A DNA stretch of 64,000 nt from Mesobacillus zeae (GCF_003570705.1 NZ_QWVT01000029.1:62001-126000); one strand, 5' to 3'. Shown: positions 50,035 through 59,770, numbered from the stretch's first letter. Notes: a model not told the origin generated them from the letters alone. Numbers and translations are program-made.

Positions 50035-51912
50035 ATGAATAACATAGTGGAACAGCTGGTTTTGTCTGAGCTTAAATGCCGTTTTCTCGATATTATTCTT
50101 GATGAAAAGGCGCCTTTATCGAGGGGCCGCCTGGTGAGAAGCATGCTTGCCACAATAAAGGATGCTGCCGCAATACAAGGTGAGATTGATTTTTACAGCT
50201 GCGGGCAGTGGAACAAGACCTTATATCTGGAGGCGACAACCCGCCTCGGACAGTCAGAGGGGAATATAGCCTTTGTGAGTTGTTCTCCGGAATCGATTCT
50301 CAATTCTTGGGATGCCAAAGTATACAGAACAACGCAATTCCCTCACTACGGCCTTGTCCTCGTTCTGAAAAGAGAGGACTGCCTGCTTGGTATCACAGCT
50401 TTTGAAGATCCATCATATACGCTTTCTGATGGATTGCTTGAAAACATAGCGGATGAATGCAGTAAAATGATGGCCAAAATACATAGTGTTGAGAAGATAT
50501 TGGCAGAGGAGCAGCGTTACCGGCAGCTTCATAGAGTGACGGAGAAATTTCATTCTACCATGGATATGGATGATGTGCTGTTTGAAATCATTTTCACACT
50601 TCGGGACATGTATCCCGGATTTGAGTATTATCTGCTCTTGAGCCATGACAACAACAGCCATGGAGAGCTTCCGGTAAAAGACCTTGAATATAACAGCAAT
50701 AACTTTTCTGCCATGCAGGCGTATGTGACTGGGACAATTCAGCTTGAGGATTCCCTTCAGGAGCGGAAATCCATTCTATACGCGCCTCTTAAAGGAAGGC
50801 AGGGGGTCTATGGCGTCCTGCAGGTAATTGCTTCGAACGCCCTCGTGTTTCCTGAAAATGAAATGGAGTTCATTTCACTCCTGGCAAATACTGCAGGAAG
50901 CGCACTGGAGAATGCCCAGCTTTACCAGCAATCTCGCAGGCTTGTAACAGACCTTCAGCTAATCAATGAAACCTCCCACAAGCTAAACAGCAACCTCAGG
51001 CTTTTTGACACAGTAAAGTATGTCTCCGGTCAAATTTTGAACTCATTTTGCGCACAGGAAGTCGGATTTATCATGATGGATGAAACTGCAGTGAATATGG
51101 AAATCCTCCAGGGCAGCACAGAGTTCTTTTTTTCAGAGGGTGCCCCGGTTCATATTGCCCGGCTGGGCGGAAAAATCATGGAGCACGGTGAGCCGTTCTT
51201 TATTGGAGATAACGCGTTGTCAGGGGAGCACGCTGGCTTTTTATACAAGTCAATCATGGGAGTTCCAATTGTCCAGAATAACCATATAAAAGGATTTGCA
51301 CTTGTACTCCACGAGAAACCCTATACATTTACTTTTGATGCATTTAAACTGCTCCAATCACTTATCCATCATTCATCGCTCGCGTTTGCAAACTCAATGC
51401 TGAAAGAACAGCTGGAGAAAATGGTGATCACCGATCACTTGACGAAGCTGTTTTCGAGAAGCTACCTTGATGAAGAGATGAATGTTTCTATGTTAAAGGA
51501 CGAGCAGGGTGCATTTATTTTGATTGATATTGATAACTTCAAGTCAATAAACGATACATATGGCCACCAGACTGGTGATGATGTGCTTATCCAGCTCGCC
51601 AGGCTCGTTTCGGAAAGCATCCGGTCCTCCGATATCGGAGCACGCTGGGGCGGGGAGGAGCTCGCCATTTATTTGCCTGGGGCACCGCTTGAGACAGGGG
51701 CTCGAATCGCGGGCAGGCTTGCAGAAAAAGCTGCGCGTCGTACAAGGCCGGGCATTACCATTTCATGCGGTGTTTCCCGCTGGACCAAGGGGTGCAAAGA
51801 TACGACAGGTTCGCTGTTCAGGCGGGCTGACCAGGCTCTGTATGAAGCAAAGACTTCCGGGAAGAACAAAGTGGTGGTTAGTGAAGAAAAAGAGTACCGC
51901 ATTCAAAATTAA
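50035..51912 (+). CDS. dgcP: GAF-GGDEF diguanylate cyclase (DgcP/YtrP)
   Basis: A 625-residue soluble protein with an N-terminal sensor region. At least two GAF-like domains follow (about 165-305 and 310-455), then a GGDEF domain (about 465-620). The active site reads GGEEL at about 539-543, a functional variant, and an RSSD inhibitory I-site lies five residues before it. It should make cyclic di-GMP with product inhibition. No signal peptide. The ATG at 50035 follows AGGTGATG; GTG or ATG codons at 50026 and 50029 are alternatives. Confidence 0.92.
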   Translation: MNNIVEQLVLSELKCRFLDIILDEKAPLSRGRLVRSMLATIKDAAAIQGEIDFYSCGQWNKTLYLEATTRLGQSEGNIAFVSCSPESILNSWDAKVYRTTQFPHYGLVLVLKREDCLLGITAFEDPSYTLSDGLLENIADECSKMMAKIHSVEKILAEEQRYRQLHRVTEKFHSTMDMDDVLFEIIFTLRDMYPGFEYYLLLSHDNNSHGELPVKDLEYNSNNFSAMQAYVTGTIQLEDSLQERKSILYAPLKGRQGVYGVLQVIASNALVFPENEMEFISLLANTAGSALENAQLYQQSRRLVTDLQLINETSHKLNSNLRLFDTVKYVSGQILNSFCAQEVGFIMMDETAVNMEILQGSTEFFFSEGAPVHIARLGGKIMEHGEPFFIGDNALSGEHAGFLYKSIMGVPIVQNNHIKGFALVLHEKPYTFTFDAFKLLQSLIHHSSLAFANSMLKEQLEKMVITDHLTKLFSRSYLDEEMNVSMLKDEQGAFILIDIDNFKSINDTYGHQTGDDVLIQLARLVSESIRSSDIGARWGGEELAIYLPGAPLETGARIAGRLAEKAARRTRPGITISCGVSRWTKGCKDTTGSLFRRADQALYEAKTSGKNKVVVSEEKEYRIQN

Positions 51913-51937
51913 AGCAAGGAAATCTTAAAATTGCTCT

Positions 51938-51969
51938 TCCACAGTCTTTTAGGCTGTGGATTTTTTTTA
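51938..51969 (+). terminator. Terminator after dgcP
   Basis: TCCACAG/CTGTGGA stem with eight T residues. Confidence 0.9.
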
Positions 51970-52118
51970 TACCCATTTATCGGGAGTACCAATCGCAAAG
52001 AGGAGCGTAAAATGTCTTTGTAGGGAATAATATCTTTATAATAAAAAATTATCAGGCCGTATCTTTTTCTCCCCTTCATTCGTTATAGGGGCTGAGAGGG
52101 TTAAAAGGAGTGAACAGA

Positions 52119-52817
52119 ATGTATACCAGCAGGTGTTTAAAGGACGATAGGAAAGCGGGACAAGAGAAGGCGGGTATCACAACCGGGATACAACAGTATT
52201 ATTCCAGTCTCCAAAAATATTGCCGATTTATTGCCAAGGACAGCTGGGATGGTGATGATCTTGCTCAAGAAGCCGTTTTGAAGGCGATTCGGCATTATCC
52301 TTTATCTGAAATAAATTCTGCCCTGTTGAAAAGAATCGCTTACCATCATTGGGTAGACACGTTGAGAAAGAGAAAACATGAGGTAGCCGGAATCCCTGAA
52401 AATATTGCCGGAATCGATGATAGGTCTCTCAAGAACAGCACAATGGATATGGTTGAACTGCTGATGGAGAAGTTGACACCAAAACAGACTGTCATTTTCA
52501 TTTTGAAAGAAGCTTTCCGCTATCAATCCGGAGAAATAGCTGAGCTGCTTGGCACAACAGAAACGGCTGCCAAGGCGGCCCTGCATCGGGCAAAAAAAAG
52601 GCTTGAAAGAGGGGAATCACTCCGCCCGGTGGGTACGGCGCAGGATGAATCCGAGCAGCAGCGCTTATCCAGCCTGCTTTACAAATCCATACAAGCGGAA
52701 GATCCCGCGGTCCTGATTGAAAAACTTTCTGATATCCCGTCACTTGCCAGTGCTTCGAAACCTGTCATGGCAATGCATTCAAGCTCTCCTCTCTCTTCTT
52801 GCATGATGGCAGCCTAA
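52119..52817 (+). CDS. ECF-like RNA polymerase sigma-70 family factor
   Basis: A 232-residue sigma factor. Region 2 lies at about 25-85 ([20 protein letters not shown], then [12 protein letters not shown]) and region 4 at about 115-165 ([18 protein letters not shown], then [12 protein letters not shown]). A C-terminal tail of about 65 residues, rich in Ser and Met at the end, has no recognised domain. No anti-sigma gene is adjacent. The ATG at 52119 follows AAAGGAG. It ends 20 bp before a ClpP gene and is probably cotranscribed with it. Target promoters are unknown. Confidence 0.88.
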   Translation: MYTSRCLKDDRKAGQEKAGITTGIQQYYSSLQKYCRFIAKDSWDGDDLAQEAVLKAIRHYPLSEINSALLKRIAYHHWVDTLRKRKHEVAGIPENIAGIDDRSLKNSTMDMVELLMEKLTPKQTVIFILKEAFRYQSGEIAELLGTTETAAKAALHRAKKRLERGESLRPVGTAQDESEQQRLSSLLYKSIQAEDPAVLIEKLSDIPSLASASKPVMAMHSSSPLSSCMMAA

Positions 52818-52837
52818 TCGAAAAGGGAGGAAAAATA

Positions 52838-53419
52838 ATGAGTACAATTCCGTATGTAATCGAACAATCAAGCAGGGGAGAACGGTCATACGATATTTAT
52901 TCCCGCCTGTTAAAGGACCGCATCATCATACTTGGAGATGAGGTTACCGACCAGGTGGCAAACAGCATCATTGCCCAGCTGCTATTCCTTGAAGCTGACA
53001 ATTCAGAAAAGGATATTTCGCTTTATATCAATAGTCCCGGCGGCTCAACATCAGCGGGTTTCGCAATTTTTGATACGATGGAATATATTAAGCCAGATGT
53101 CAGTACAATTTGTGTCGGGATGGCGGCTTCATTCGGGGCCATGCTGCTCCTTGCAGGGGCAAAAGGAAAGAGATATGCCCTTCAAAATAGCGAAATCATG
53201 CTTCATCAGCCATTGGGTGGAGCAAAGGGGCAGGCAACTGAAATCGAGATATCTGCCCGGAGAATACTCAAACTTCGTGATCACATTAACCAAATCATTG
53301 CCGAACGGACGGGCCAGCCGGTGGAGAAAATCGCAAAAGACACTGACCGGGATTATTTCATGAGTGCACAGGAAGCTCTGGAATATGGGATCATCGATAA
53401 GATCATTGCGAAAAGATAG
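52838..53419 (+). CDS. clpP: ClpP-family serine protease, probable second ClpP
   Basis: A 193-residue ClpP with an intact catalytic triad at canonical positions: Ser98 in GMAASFGA, His123 in MLHQPLGG and Asp172 in DRDYF. The residue after the catalytic serine is Phe rather than the usual Met. The N-terminal axial loop ([20 protein letters not shown]) and handle helix are complete. It would form a tetradecamer working with ClpX or ClpC. The main housekeeping clpP usually lies in another context, so this is likely a paralogue. GGGAGG precedes the ATG. The sigma gene is 20 bp upstream. Confidence 0.94.
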   Translation: MSTIPYVIEQSSRGERSYDIYSRLLKDRIIILGDEVTDQVANSIIAQLLFLEADNSEKDISLYINSPGGSTSAGFAIFDTMEYIKPDVSTICVGMAASFGAMLLLAGAKGKRYALQNSEIMLHQPLGGAKGQATEIEISARRILKLRDHINQIIAERTGQPVEKIAKDTDRDYFMSAQEALEYGIIDKIIAKR

Positions 53420-53502
53420 CTGCGCTTCATTTTCCCAAATCAAAGCAGCCTATGCCATCTTAGAAAAACTTAACTTAGCCTAAATAGACAGTCCAGCCTA
53501 AA

Positions 53503-53543
53503 CAGCTCAGTTAAGCAAATCTTAACTGAGCTGCTTATTTTTA
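53503..53543 (+). terminator. Terminator after clpP
   Basis: CAGCTCAGTTAAG pairs perfectly with CTTAACTGAGCTG, followed by a T-rich run. Confidence 0.9.
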
Positions 53544-53596
53544 TAAAAAAATGCATGGGACTAGATTTTTATTAAGAAAAGGTTTTAGTAATAAAA

Positions 53597-54031
53597 TCAC
53601 TTTAGGTCTTTTAAAATCTGTTCACTAGTGTTATCAAGCTCTAGGGGAAGTATGGAGGCTTTTTCAGGAACTAGGTTAGTTAGTTCCTGGCAAGCTGCTT
53701 CAGATATATATATATAGTCAACAGTATTAATCATTTTATTAAGGTGATCCTTTTCTGGAATTCCTCCAGTTATACTTGAAATATGTTTAATGCCAGCTTC
53801 GTCTACTCTATTTGCCAGCGACTCACCACCTTTATTCCCAAGACAAATAAATGCAACTTTGGTTCCTTCTTTTAACTTTGCGATATTCATTAAATCTTTA
53901 GGGGAAATTCTGGAGCCAATCGTATAGATTGGTTTTTTGCTGTTATTAAAATAGTCCTTAACTACATTTGAATGATTTAAAGTCGTGATTATTCCGTCTA
54001 TTTCACTGAAATTTGGAACGTTTTCATCCAT
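53597..54031 (-). pseudogene. GntR-type regulator remnant, effector domain only
   Basis: The open frame gives 144 residues (in-frame homology-like sequence continues to about 54092). It resembles the C-terminal effector domain found in some Bacillus GntR regulators: IDGIITTLNHSNVVKDYF, then VAFICLGNKGGESLANRV, then VDYIYISEAACQELTNLVP. The N-terminal winged-helix DNA-binding domain is missing, a stop codon ends the frame at about 54094, and there is no good ribosome-binding site. The region is AT-rich. It reads as a 5'-truncated relic. The family assignment is from pattern memory and is moderate. Confidence 0.6.
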
Positions 54032-54072
54032 GTTATTTTTAAAATCTTCTATAAAAAGGCATAAGATGTTAG

Positions 54073-54324
54073 CCCCTGTATGTCTTTTATTTTTTCAAAA
54101 ATGTAGGCTTAATTTTTATTGATTTCAATAATCGTAAAACCATGCAAATTTCGGGATGGGCTAAGGTATTGTGGGAAGGCGATGCAGCAAAAGACTTACC
54201 AGGAGCAGAAAGGCTCATACATTTAGAGGTTATTCAAGTTATAGAAACTCTGGATCCTTCATCCTCAAAAAAAGATTTCAATGCAAAATACTTTCGCATT
54301 TTCCATTCCTGTCATATGCTGTAA
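54073..54324 (+). pseudogene. Pyridoxamine 5'-phosphate oxidase-family remnant, C-terminal part
   Basis: The frame is open from the stop codon at 54070-54072. From about 54100 it carries NVGLIFIDFNNRKTMQISG, then PGAERLIHLEVIQVIET, matching the C-terminal part of FMN-binding PNPOx-like oxidoreductases (typical GLLFIDF and NGRA segments). Only about 75 residues remain of an expected 150-300. There is no start with a ribosome-binding site. It lies head to head with the regulator remnant. Confidence 0.6.
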
Positions 54325-54362
54325 GAGAAATGTATGCGTTTTCAACATAAAGGGGGATCATC

Positions 54363-55541
54363 ATGCGGGAGAAAAAATTTGAAACAAAAGTCATCCATTC
54401 TGGATATGATTCAAAACAATTCAGCGGGAGCCTTGTTCCGCCAATATATCAAACAAGCACTTTTGCGTTTGATAATGCGAAACAGGGGGCTGCCCGTTTT
54501 TCAGGAGAGGAAGCCGGTTATATTTATTCGAGGCTTGGAAATCCAACTGTAACTGTGCTTGAGGAGCGGATGGCGGTGCTCGAAGGAGCAGAAAAGGCGC
54601 TAGCATTCGGTTCTGGAATGGCTGCAGTATCGGCAGTTCTATTTTCGTTGGTGAAAAATGGGAGCCATATTCTTTGCTCGCAAGGTGTTTATGGCTGCAC
54701 ATTTGGACTGCTGGAGCTAATGGAAGAAAAGTTTGGGATCACTCATGATTTTTCTGCAATGGAAACGAGTGAACAAGTGGAAGCTTTGATTTCTCCAGAA
54801 ACTGCCTGCATCTATGTCGAAACGCCAATCAACCCGACAATGAAGCTAGTCGACCTCGAAATGGTGGCAACGGTAGCTAGGAAAAAAGGAGTTCCGGTTG
54901 TTGTTGACAATACGTTCTGTTCACCTTATCTCCAGAACCCAATTGTCTTGGGATGCGATATTGTCGTACACAGCGCGACTAAGTATATATGCGGGCATGG
55001 GGATGTCATCGCTGGAATTGCGGCAGGGAGCAGCGAAATGATGGAAAGAATCGCCCGGACAACACAAAAAGATATTGGCGGCGTTATTTCCCCGTTTGAT
55101 GCTTGGCTTTTACTGAGGGGGCTGAAAACACTCCCTGTCAGAATGGATCGGCACAGTGATAACGCAGAGAAATTGGCAGAATTTCTTTTGGGACATCCAA
55201 TGGTAGAGAAAGTATTCTATCCGGGCGACCCATCCTCGGGAGATTTCCAGCTTGCGCAAAAACAAATGCGAAAGCCAGGCGGATTGATCTCTTTTAACGT
55301 GAAGGGGACGAAAGAGACAGCGCAAAGATTTATGGACGAGCTACAGATGATAAAGATTGCAGTCAGTCTTGGAGATGCCGAAACTTTGATCCAGCACCCT
55401 GCAACAATGACACACGCTGTCGTCCCGGAAGAGTCAAGAATGAAAATGGGTATTACCGACAACCTGCTTCGTCTTTCTGTAGGCCTTGAGTCATGGGAGG
55501 ATATCAGAGAAGATTTGGATGCAGCTTTTAAAAGCATTTAA
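54363..55541 (+). CDS. Methionine gamma-lyase / Cys-Met metabolism PLP enzyme
   Basis: A 392-residue PLP enzyme of the cystathionine gamma-synthase family. Features: YSRLGNPTVTVLEERMA (about 58-74), GSGMAAVSAVL (about 82-92), and the PLP lysine in VVHSATKYICGHGD (about 200-213). The active-site loop has VYGCTFGLLELM near 116, where a Cys matches methionine gamma-lyases. It would cleave methionine to methanethiol, ammonia and 2-oxobutyrate. Cystathionine gamma-lyase is the alternative. AAAGGGGG precedes the ATG. Confidence 0.88.
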   Translation: MREKKFETKVIHSGYDSKQFSGSLVPPIYQTSTFAFDNAKQGAARFSGEEAGYIYSRLGNPTVTVLEERMAVLEGAEKALAFGSGMAAVSAVLFSLVKNGSHILCSQGVYGCTFGLLELMEEKFGITHDFSAMETSEQVEALISPETACIYVETPINPTMKLVDLEMVATVARKKGVPVVVDNTFCSPYLQNPIVLGCDIVVHSATKYICGHGDVIAGIAAGSSEMMERIARTTQKDIGGVISPFDAWLLLRGLKTLPVRMDRHSDNAEKLAEFLLGHPMVEKVFYPGDPSSGDFQLAQKQMRKPGGLISFNVKGTKETAQRFMDELQMIKIAVSLGDAETLIQHPATMTHAVVPEESRMKMGITDNLLRLSVGLESWEDIREDLDAAFKSI

Positions 55542-55564
55542 TAAAATTATATTTTAGGAATGAG

Positions 55565-55599
55565 AAAAATCGGAACCGGTTAAAGGTGCCGATTTTTTT
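55565..55599 (+). terminator. Terminator after the lyase gene
   Basis: AAATCGGaACC pairs with GGTgCCGATTT, followed by TTTTG. Confidence 0.78.
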
Positions 55600-55715
55600 G
55601 TTGAAGCTTCCTCCAATGTCATCTTCAAGTAAATAAAATGGCCGAACAGGAAGATCGAGGACTGCAGAATTCATTTCCAGGAAAACAAAATTTCCGCAAA
55701 GCAGCACCAATACTG

Positions 55716-55754
55716 AAAACAAAAGACAGCGGTGCACGAAACTGCACCGCTGTC
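55716..55754 (-). terminator. Terminator of the GAF protein gene (minus strand)
   Basis: GACAGCGGTGCA/TGCACCGCTGTC perfect stem; the minus strand continues TTTTGTTTTC. Confidence 0.87.
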
Positions 55755-55766
55755 TCTCAATATAAT

Positions 55767-56252
55767 TTATTCTCTGTAAAGCTCCATAAGCACGGCTGAA
55801 AATTTTTCGAGTCTCTCTTGGTCAAGGTTGTCAAACCGGTCTTTCTCCGGCGAGTCGATATCGAGCACTCCAACAAGCTTTCCATCATCAACAAGAGGAA
55901 TGACAATTTCAGACTGTGAAGCGGAATCACAGGCAATGTGACCGGGAAACGCGTGTACATCCGCTATTCTCAATGTTTCCCGTTTTTCTGCAGCTGTTCC
56001 GCAAACGCCTCTTCCAAGGGGGATTCTGACACACGCAGGCAAACCCTGGAAAGGTCCCAAAACAAGCTCACCCTCATCCATCAAGTAAAAGCCCACCCAG
56101 TTGATTCTATCAAGAAAATGGTTGAGAAGGGCTGAGGCATTGCTTAAATTAGCTGTGACATTCTTTTCGTCGTGAAGAAGTGCTCTTAGCTGTTTGATCA
56201 TTAAATCATATTTTTCTGCCCGATCCCCTTTGTACGATTCGACCTGAAACAT
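55767..56252 (-). CDS. ytsP: Free methionine-(R)-sulfoxide reductase (GAF domain, YtsP)
   Basis: A 161-residue single GAF domain of the fRMsr family. The active-site cysteines are in PACVRIPLGRGVCGTAA (near 80-96) and the catalytic one in HIACDSASQSEIVIP (near 115-129). It reduces free methionine-R-sulfoxide. The start at 56252 has GGGGG before it; an upstream in-frame start at 56288 is not supported. Placement beside a methionine-degrading lyase is suggestive but they are convergent. Confidence 0.9.
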   Translation of the reverse strand: MFQVESYKGDRAEKYDLMIKQLRALLHDEKNVTANLSNASALLNHFLDRINWVGFYLMDEGELVLGPFQGLPACVRIPLGRGVCGTAAEKRETLRIADVHAFPGHIACDSASQSEIVIPLVDDGKLVGVLDIDSPEKDRFDNLDQERLEKFSAVLMELYRE

Positions 56253-56414
56253 GTTTTTCCCCCTTATTGTCTGAAAATATCCTTTCATTTTAACAGAATG
56301 TGGGGGAAAAATGGAGACTTTGTCGACAGGTTTTCCAAGGAAACTGCGGGCTTTTCCTATAAACTAATAGATAAGAGTGAATAAATGTAAAATAGTAAAA
56401 GGCGGGTGGAAAGA

Positions 56415-57050
56415 ATGCGGAAAAATTCCAGGGATAAAATCGTAGACTCAGCTGTTTACCTTTTTAATACGAAAGGCTACAGTGGAACATCGATTCGGGA
56501 CATTGCTGCCAAGGCCAAGGTGAATGCCGCCAATATCGCTTATTACTTCAATAATAAAAACGGGCTGCTAGAGTATTGTTTTACAGTGTTTTTCGAGAAC
56601 TACCTGAAAGAAGTGGAGGAGGGTTTCGCGGTGCTCGATGATGGAGCGGAAGAATGCCTCCAGGATATTGTGGACAGGCTCATGAAATACCAGTGTGAAA
56701 ATCTTCAACTCACCAGATTTGTATTAAGGGAAATGACCATCGACTCGCAAATGGTCCGGGAAGTAATGTCTACCTATATGGCCAAGGAGCGCTATTACTT
56801 GAAAAAAGTGCTAGAAACAGGGATGAACTCAGGGGAGTTCTCAAGCCGCCCGATCCACTATGCGATTCTTCAGCTGAAATCTCTTTTGAATATGCCGTTT
56901 TTGAACTCCGACTATGTAAGTGAAGTCCTCCATATACTGCCGAATGAAAACTATTTTGCTGAAAAATACAGCCGGGAAGTAGCCAGCTGGCTGAGAGCTT
57001 TCCTGTGCGGACCAGCACATCCTCATGTAATGAGAGTAGTGTCGGTCTGA
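56415..57050 (+). CDS. refZ: Forespore capture DNA-binding protein RefZ (YttP)
   Basis: A 211-residue TetR-family protein. N-terminal HTH at about 6-52 (KIVDSAVYLFNTKGYSGTSI, then NAANIAYYFNNK) and a C-terminal domain that in Bacillus subtilis contacts FtsZ. RefZ binds palindromes near the origin and helps position the polar septum in sporulation. The ATG at 56415 is preferred. It lies near ezrA and converges on hisJ with 7 bp between stops. Confidence 0.88.
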   Translation: MRKNSRDKIVDSAVYLFNTKGYSGTSIRDIAAKAKVNAANIAYYFNNKNGLLEYCFTVFFENYLKEVEEGFAVLDDGAEECLQDIVDRLMKYQCENLQLTRFVLREMTIDSQMVREVMSTYMAKERYYLKKVLETGMNSGEFSSRPIHYAILQLKSLLNMPFLNSDYVSEVLHILPNENYFAEKYSREVASWLRAFLCGPAHPHVMRVVSV

Positions 57051-57057
57051 TGGAATA

Positions 57058-57870
57058 TCAATCTGCAGCATGCAATGATTTCCTGATAAAATTCATACCC
57101 TGGCCCAGTTCTTTCACCTGATGGGCATCGGAACCGTAAATAAGAGGGATACCCATGTCAGCTGCCTTTTCAATGACGTTGGAGGGAGGGTAAGTCTCAC
57201 GGCACAAGGGCTTTGCTGTTCCTGCCCCGTTACAATCAATCTCATATCCACAGCTGCAGATTTTTTCGAGAATATGATGAATTTCATTCGTAAATGTTTT
57301 TTCTGGAGGATATTTTAGCTGGAACTTATGGACAAGTGTGATATGTCCAATCCTCTTCGGCTTATAAAGCCCAAGGTTTGCTTCAATTGACTTAAGGACA
57401 GTCCTGTAATAATTCTCGTATACTTTGTCCACAGAACCGTAATGACCTGCCATTTTCTCAAAATTGGCAGGGCTGTAATCAACGCAGGAATAGTCCCCGT
57501 TCCGGTCTTTTAAAAAGTGAACCGAGAGGATAGCGTCATCCAGGTTTTTTCCTGTTTGATCAAGGAAAGCCGCAGTTTCTTTTTCAAATCCCTCAATATA
57601 ATCCACTTCCAGGCCTGTATGTATCCTGATCCTTCCTTTATACTTATTTTTTACCTTGTCTATTTCAAAAAAATACTGTTCCAAGTCCTCTCTTTTCATT
57701 GCGCTGTCTTTTAAAGGGGTCGGATCCGCGAATCCTTCGGGGAGCGGAGCATGTTCTGTAAACGTTATTTCGGTATACCCAATTGAAAGGGCACGCTCGA
57801 CATAGTCATCGAGCACATCTTTTGTTCCATGCGGGCAGAATGGTGTATGTACATGACCGTCTATCAGCAT
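57058..57870 (-). CDS. hisJ: Histidinol-phosphatase HisJ (PHP family)
   Basis: A 270-residue PHP-fold metallophosphatase. Metal ligands lie in DGHVHTPFCPHG (about 4-15), FTEHAPLP (about 37-44), HTGLEVDY (about 84-91), AILSVHFL (about 113-120) and GSDAHQVKELG near the C terminus. It dephosphorylates L-histidinol phosphate in histidine synthesis. It is separate from the his operon, as in Bacillus subtilis. Confidence 0.93.
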   Translation of the reverse strand: MLIDGHVHTPFCPHGTKDVLDDYVERALSIGYTEITFTEHAPLPEGFADPTPLKDSAMKREDLEQYFFEIDKVKNKYKGRIRIHTGLEVDYIEGFEKETAAFLDQTGKNLDDAILSVHFLKDRNGDYSCVDYSPANFEKMAGHYGSVDKVYENYYRTVLKSIEANLGLYKPKRIGHITLVHKFQLKYPPEKTFTNEIHHILEKICSCGYEIDCNGAGTAKPLCRETYPPSNVIEKAADMGIPLIYGSDAHQVKELGQGMNFIRKSLHAAD

Positions 57871-58071
57871 AGGGCGCCTCCGTAAGTTTTTTCGTCAATA
57901 CCTTGACAGCTTTAGATTATTTTCGATAATTTTAACAAAAAAAAGAAATAACTGGTCAAAAAATGTCGTTTACATGGTATCATAAATACATTAAAAAAAC
58001 ATTTACTTCATTTATTTGTATAGATAGAATGGCGATCCGATTTTTTTTTGCGATAGACCGGGAGGATTAGC

Positions 58072-59766
58072 ATGGAATATATAATTGGTGGAATAGTTTT
58101 AATCATGGGCTTATTTTTGGCCGGATTTTTACTGAAACGGAAATACTTCGGGGAAGTTGACAGGTATGAGGCATGGAAGCTGGATATCCTGAACAGGCCT
58201 GTACTTGAGGAAATGTCGAAGGTCAAGCAGCTGAATATGACCGGACAGACTGAAGAATTATTTGAGAGATGGCGGCGGGAGTGGGATGAAATTGTCACTG
58301 TCGGGCTGCCAGGAATTGAAGAAAACCTGTTTGATGCCGAGGAGTATTCAGATAAACTCAGGTTCAGAAAAGCAAAAGAGACTTTTTCAGTTATGGAAAG
58401 TAAGCTTAACGAAATAGAAGAAGTCATCAATAAAATTCTTAGTGAATTGAATGAACTGGTCGGAAGCGAAGAGAAAAACAGGAGTGAGATTGAAGGATTG
58501 AAGGAGCTGTATCGTGGGAGCAGGAAAAATCTTCTTGCGCATCGCCATAGTTTCGGCAAGGCCGAGGAAAACCTTGAACAGCAGCTTGATGAGGTTAATG
58601 CCAAATTCGTTGAGTTTGATGAAAAGACTATGAACGGCGATTATCTTGAAGCAAGGGAAACCGTTCTTACCATTAATGGACAGCTTGAACAAATCAGTAT
58701 AAGAATGAATATAATTCCTCAGCTTCTCCATGAGTGCCAAACCGTTATTCCTTCCCAGATCAATGATTTGAAGGAAGGCTACAAGGAAATGGAAGGGCAA
58801 GGCTACAGCCTTGAACACATTGGTTTCGATGCAGAGATGAAGGAAATTGAAAAGGGTATGGATGAATTCCATACATTGATTTATGGAACGGAGATCGGCA
58901 AGGTCGAACAGGGAATTGAAAAAATGAAAGAAGCGATTGATTCTCTTTTTGATCTTCTGGAAAATGAGGTAGCCGGGAGACAGTCGATCATGAAAGCACA
59001 TCCGGCAGCAGAAAAATGTTTGGATGAGGCTGTGGAAGAACAGGAAAGAATTCACCAAGAACTGCAGATTATCCAGGAAAGCTACCATTTAAATGAAAAA
59101 GAACTTGATGCACAGCGATCCTGCGACGGCCAGCTTGATGAACTGGTGAGAAGATTTGAACTGCTTTCAGCAAAGATCCAGCAGAGTGAAACGGCTCAAA
59201 GCTTTCTGAATGAAGAGCTGTTAAAGCTGAAAGAGGAGCTCGACAGCGTTATATCGGACCAGCTTGCATTTAAAGAAAAACTAAATGCGCTAAGGAAAGA
59301 TGAGCTGGCTGCCAGGGAACAAGTGAAGGAATTGTCAAGACAGATAACAGAAATGATTAGACTTGTTTCAAAGAGCAACCTACCGGGACTCTCGCAAACC
59401 TATAAGGATCTTCTCGAAGATGCCAGGGAAAGCATTCAAAACGTCGCCGGTAAATTAGAAGATAAGCCGCTGGATATTCCTGTCGTGCAGCAGCACCTCG
59501 AAATCGCTGTATTAACAGTGGAGAAATTGTCAAACACGACAACCGAGATGGTAGAAAATGTGATGCTTGCAGAAAAAGTAATTCAATATGGGAATCGCTA
59601 CCGAAGTAAGCACCAATCCGTTGCAAAAGGTTTGATGCAGGCGGAAGAATCATTCAGGAGCTATGATTATCGCCGGGCGCTTGAAGAGGCTGCTACCGCA
59701 ATAGAAAAAGTTGAACCCGGTGCGCTGAAGAAAATTGAAGAGTTGATTTATGAAAAGCAGGCGTAA
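58072..59766 (+). CDS. ezrA: Septation ring formation regulator EzrA
   Basis: A 564-residue protein with one N-terminal membrane helix (about 2-22, IIGGIVLIMGLFLAGFLL) and then long coiled coils throughout (spectrin-like repeats). It inhibits FtsZ ring formation at wrong sites and links FtsZ to wall synthesis. The family patch near the C terminus, NRYRSKHQSVAKGLMQAEE, is present. GGGAGGATTAGC precedes the ATG. Confidence 0.96.
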   Translation: MEYIIGGIVLIMGLFLAGFLLKRKYFGEVDRYEAWKLDILNRPVLEEMSKVKQLNMTGQTEELFERWRREWDEIVTVGLPGIEENLFDAEEYSDKLRFRKAKETFSVMESKLNEIEEVINKILSELNELVGSEEKNRSEIEGLKELYRGSRKNLLAHRHSFGKAEENLEQQLDEVNAKFVEFDEKTMNGDYLEARETVLTINGQLEQISIRMNIIPQLLHECQTVIPSQINDLKEGYKEMEGQGYSLEHIGFDAEMKEIEKGMDEFHTLIYGTEIGKVEQGIEKMKEAIDSLFDLLENEVAGRQSIMKAHPAAEKCLDEAVEEQERIHQELQIIQESYHLNEKELDAQRSCDGQLDELVRRFELLSAKIQQSETAQSFLNEELLKLKEELDSVISDQLAFKEKLNALRKDELAAREQVKELSRQITEMIRLVSKSNLPGLSQTYKDLLEDARESIQNVAGKLEDKPLDIPVVQQHLEIAVLTVEKLSNTTTEMVENVMLAEKVIQYGNRYRSKHQSVAKGLMQAEESFRSYDYRRALEEAATAIEKVEPGALKKIEELIYEKQA

Positions 59767-59770
59767 GGCC

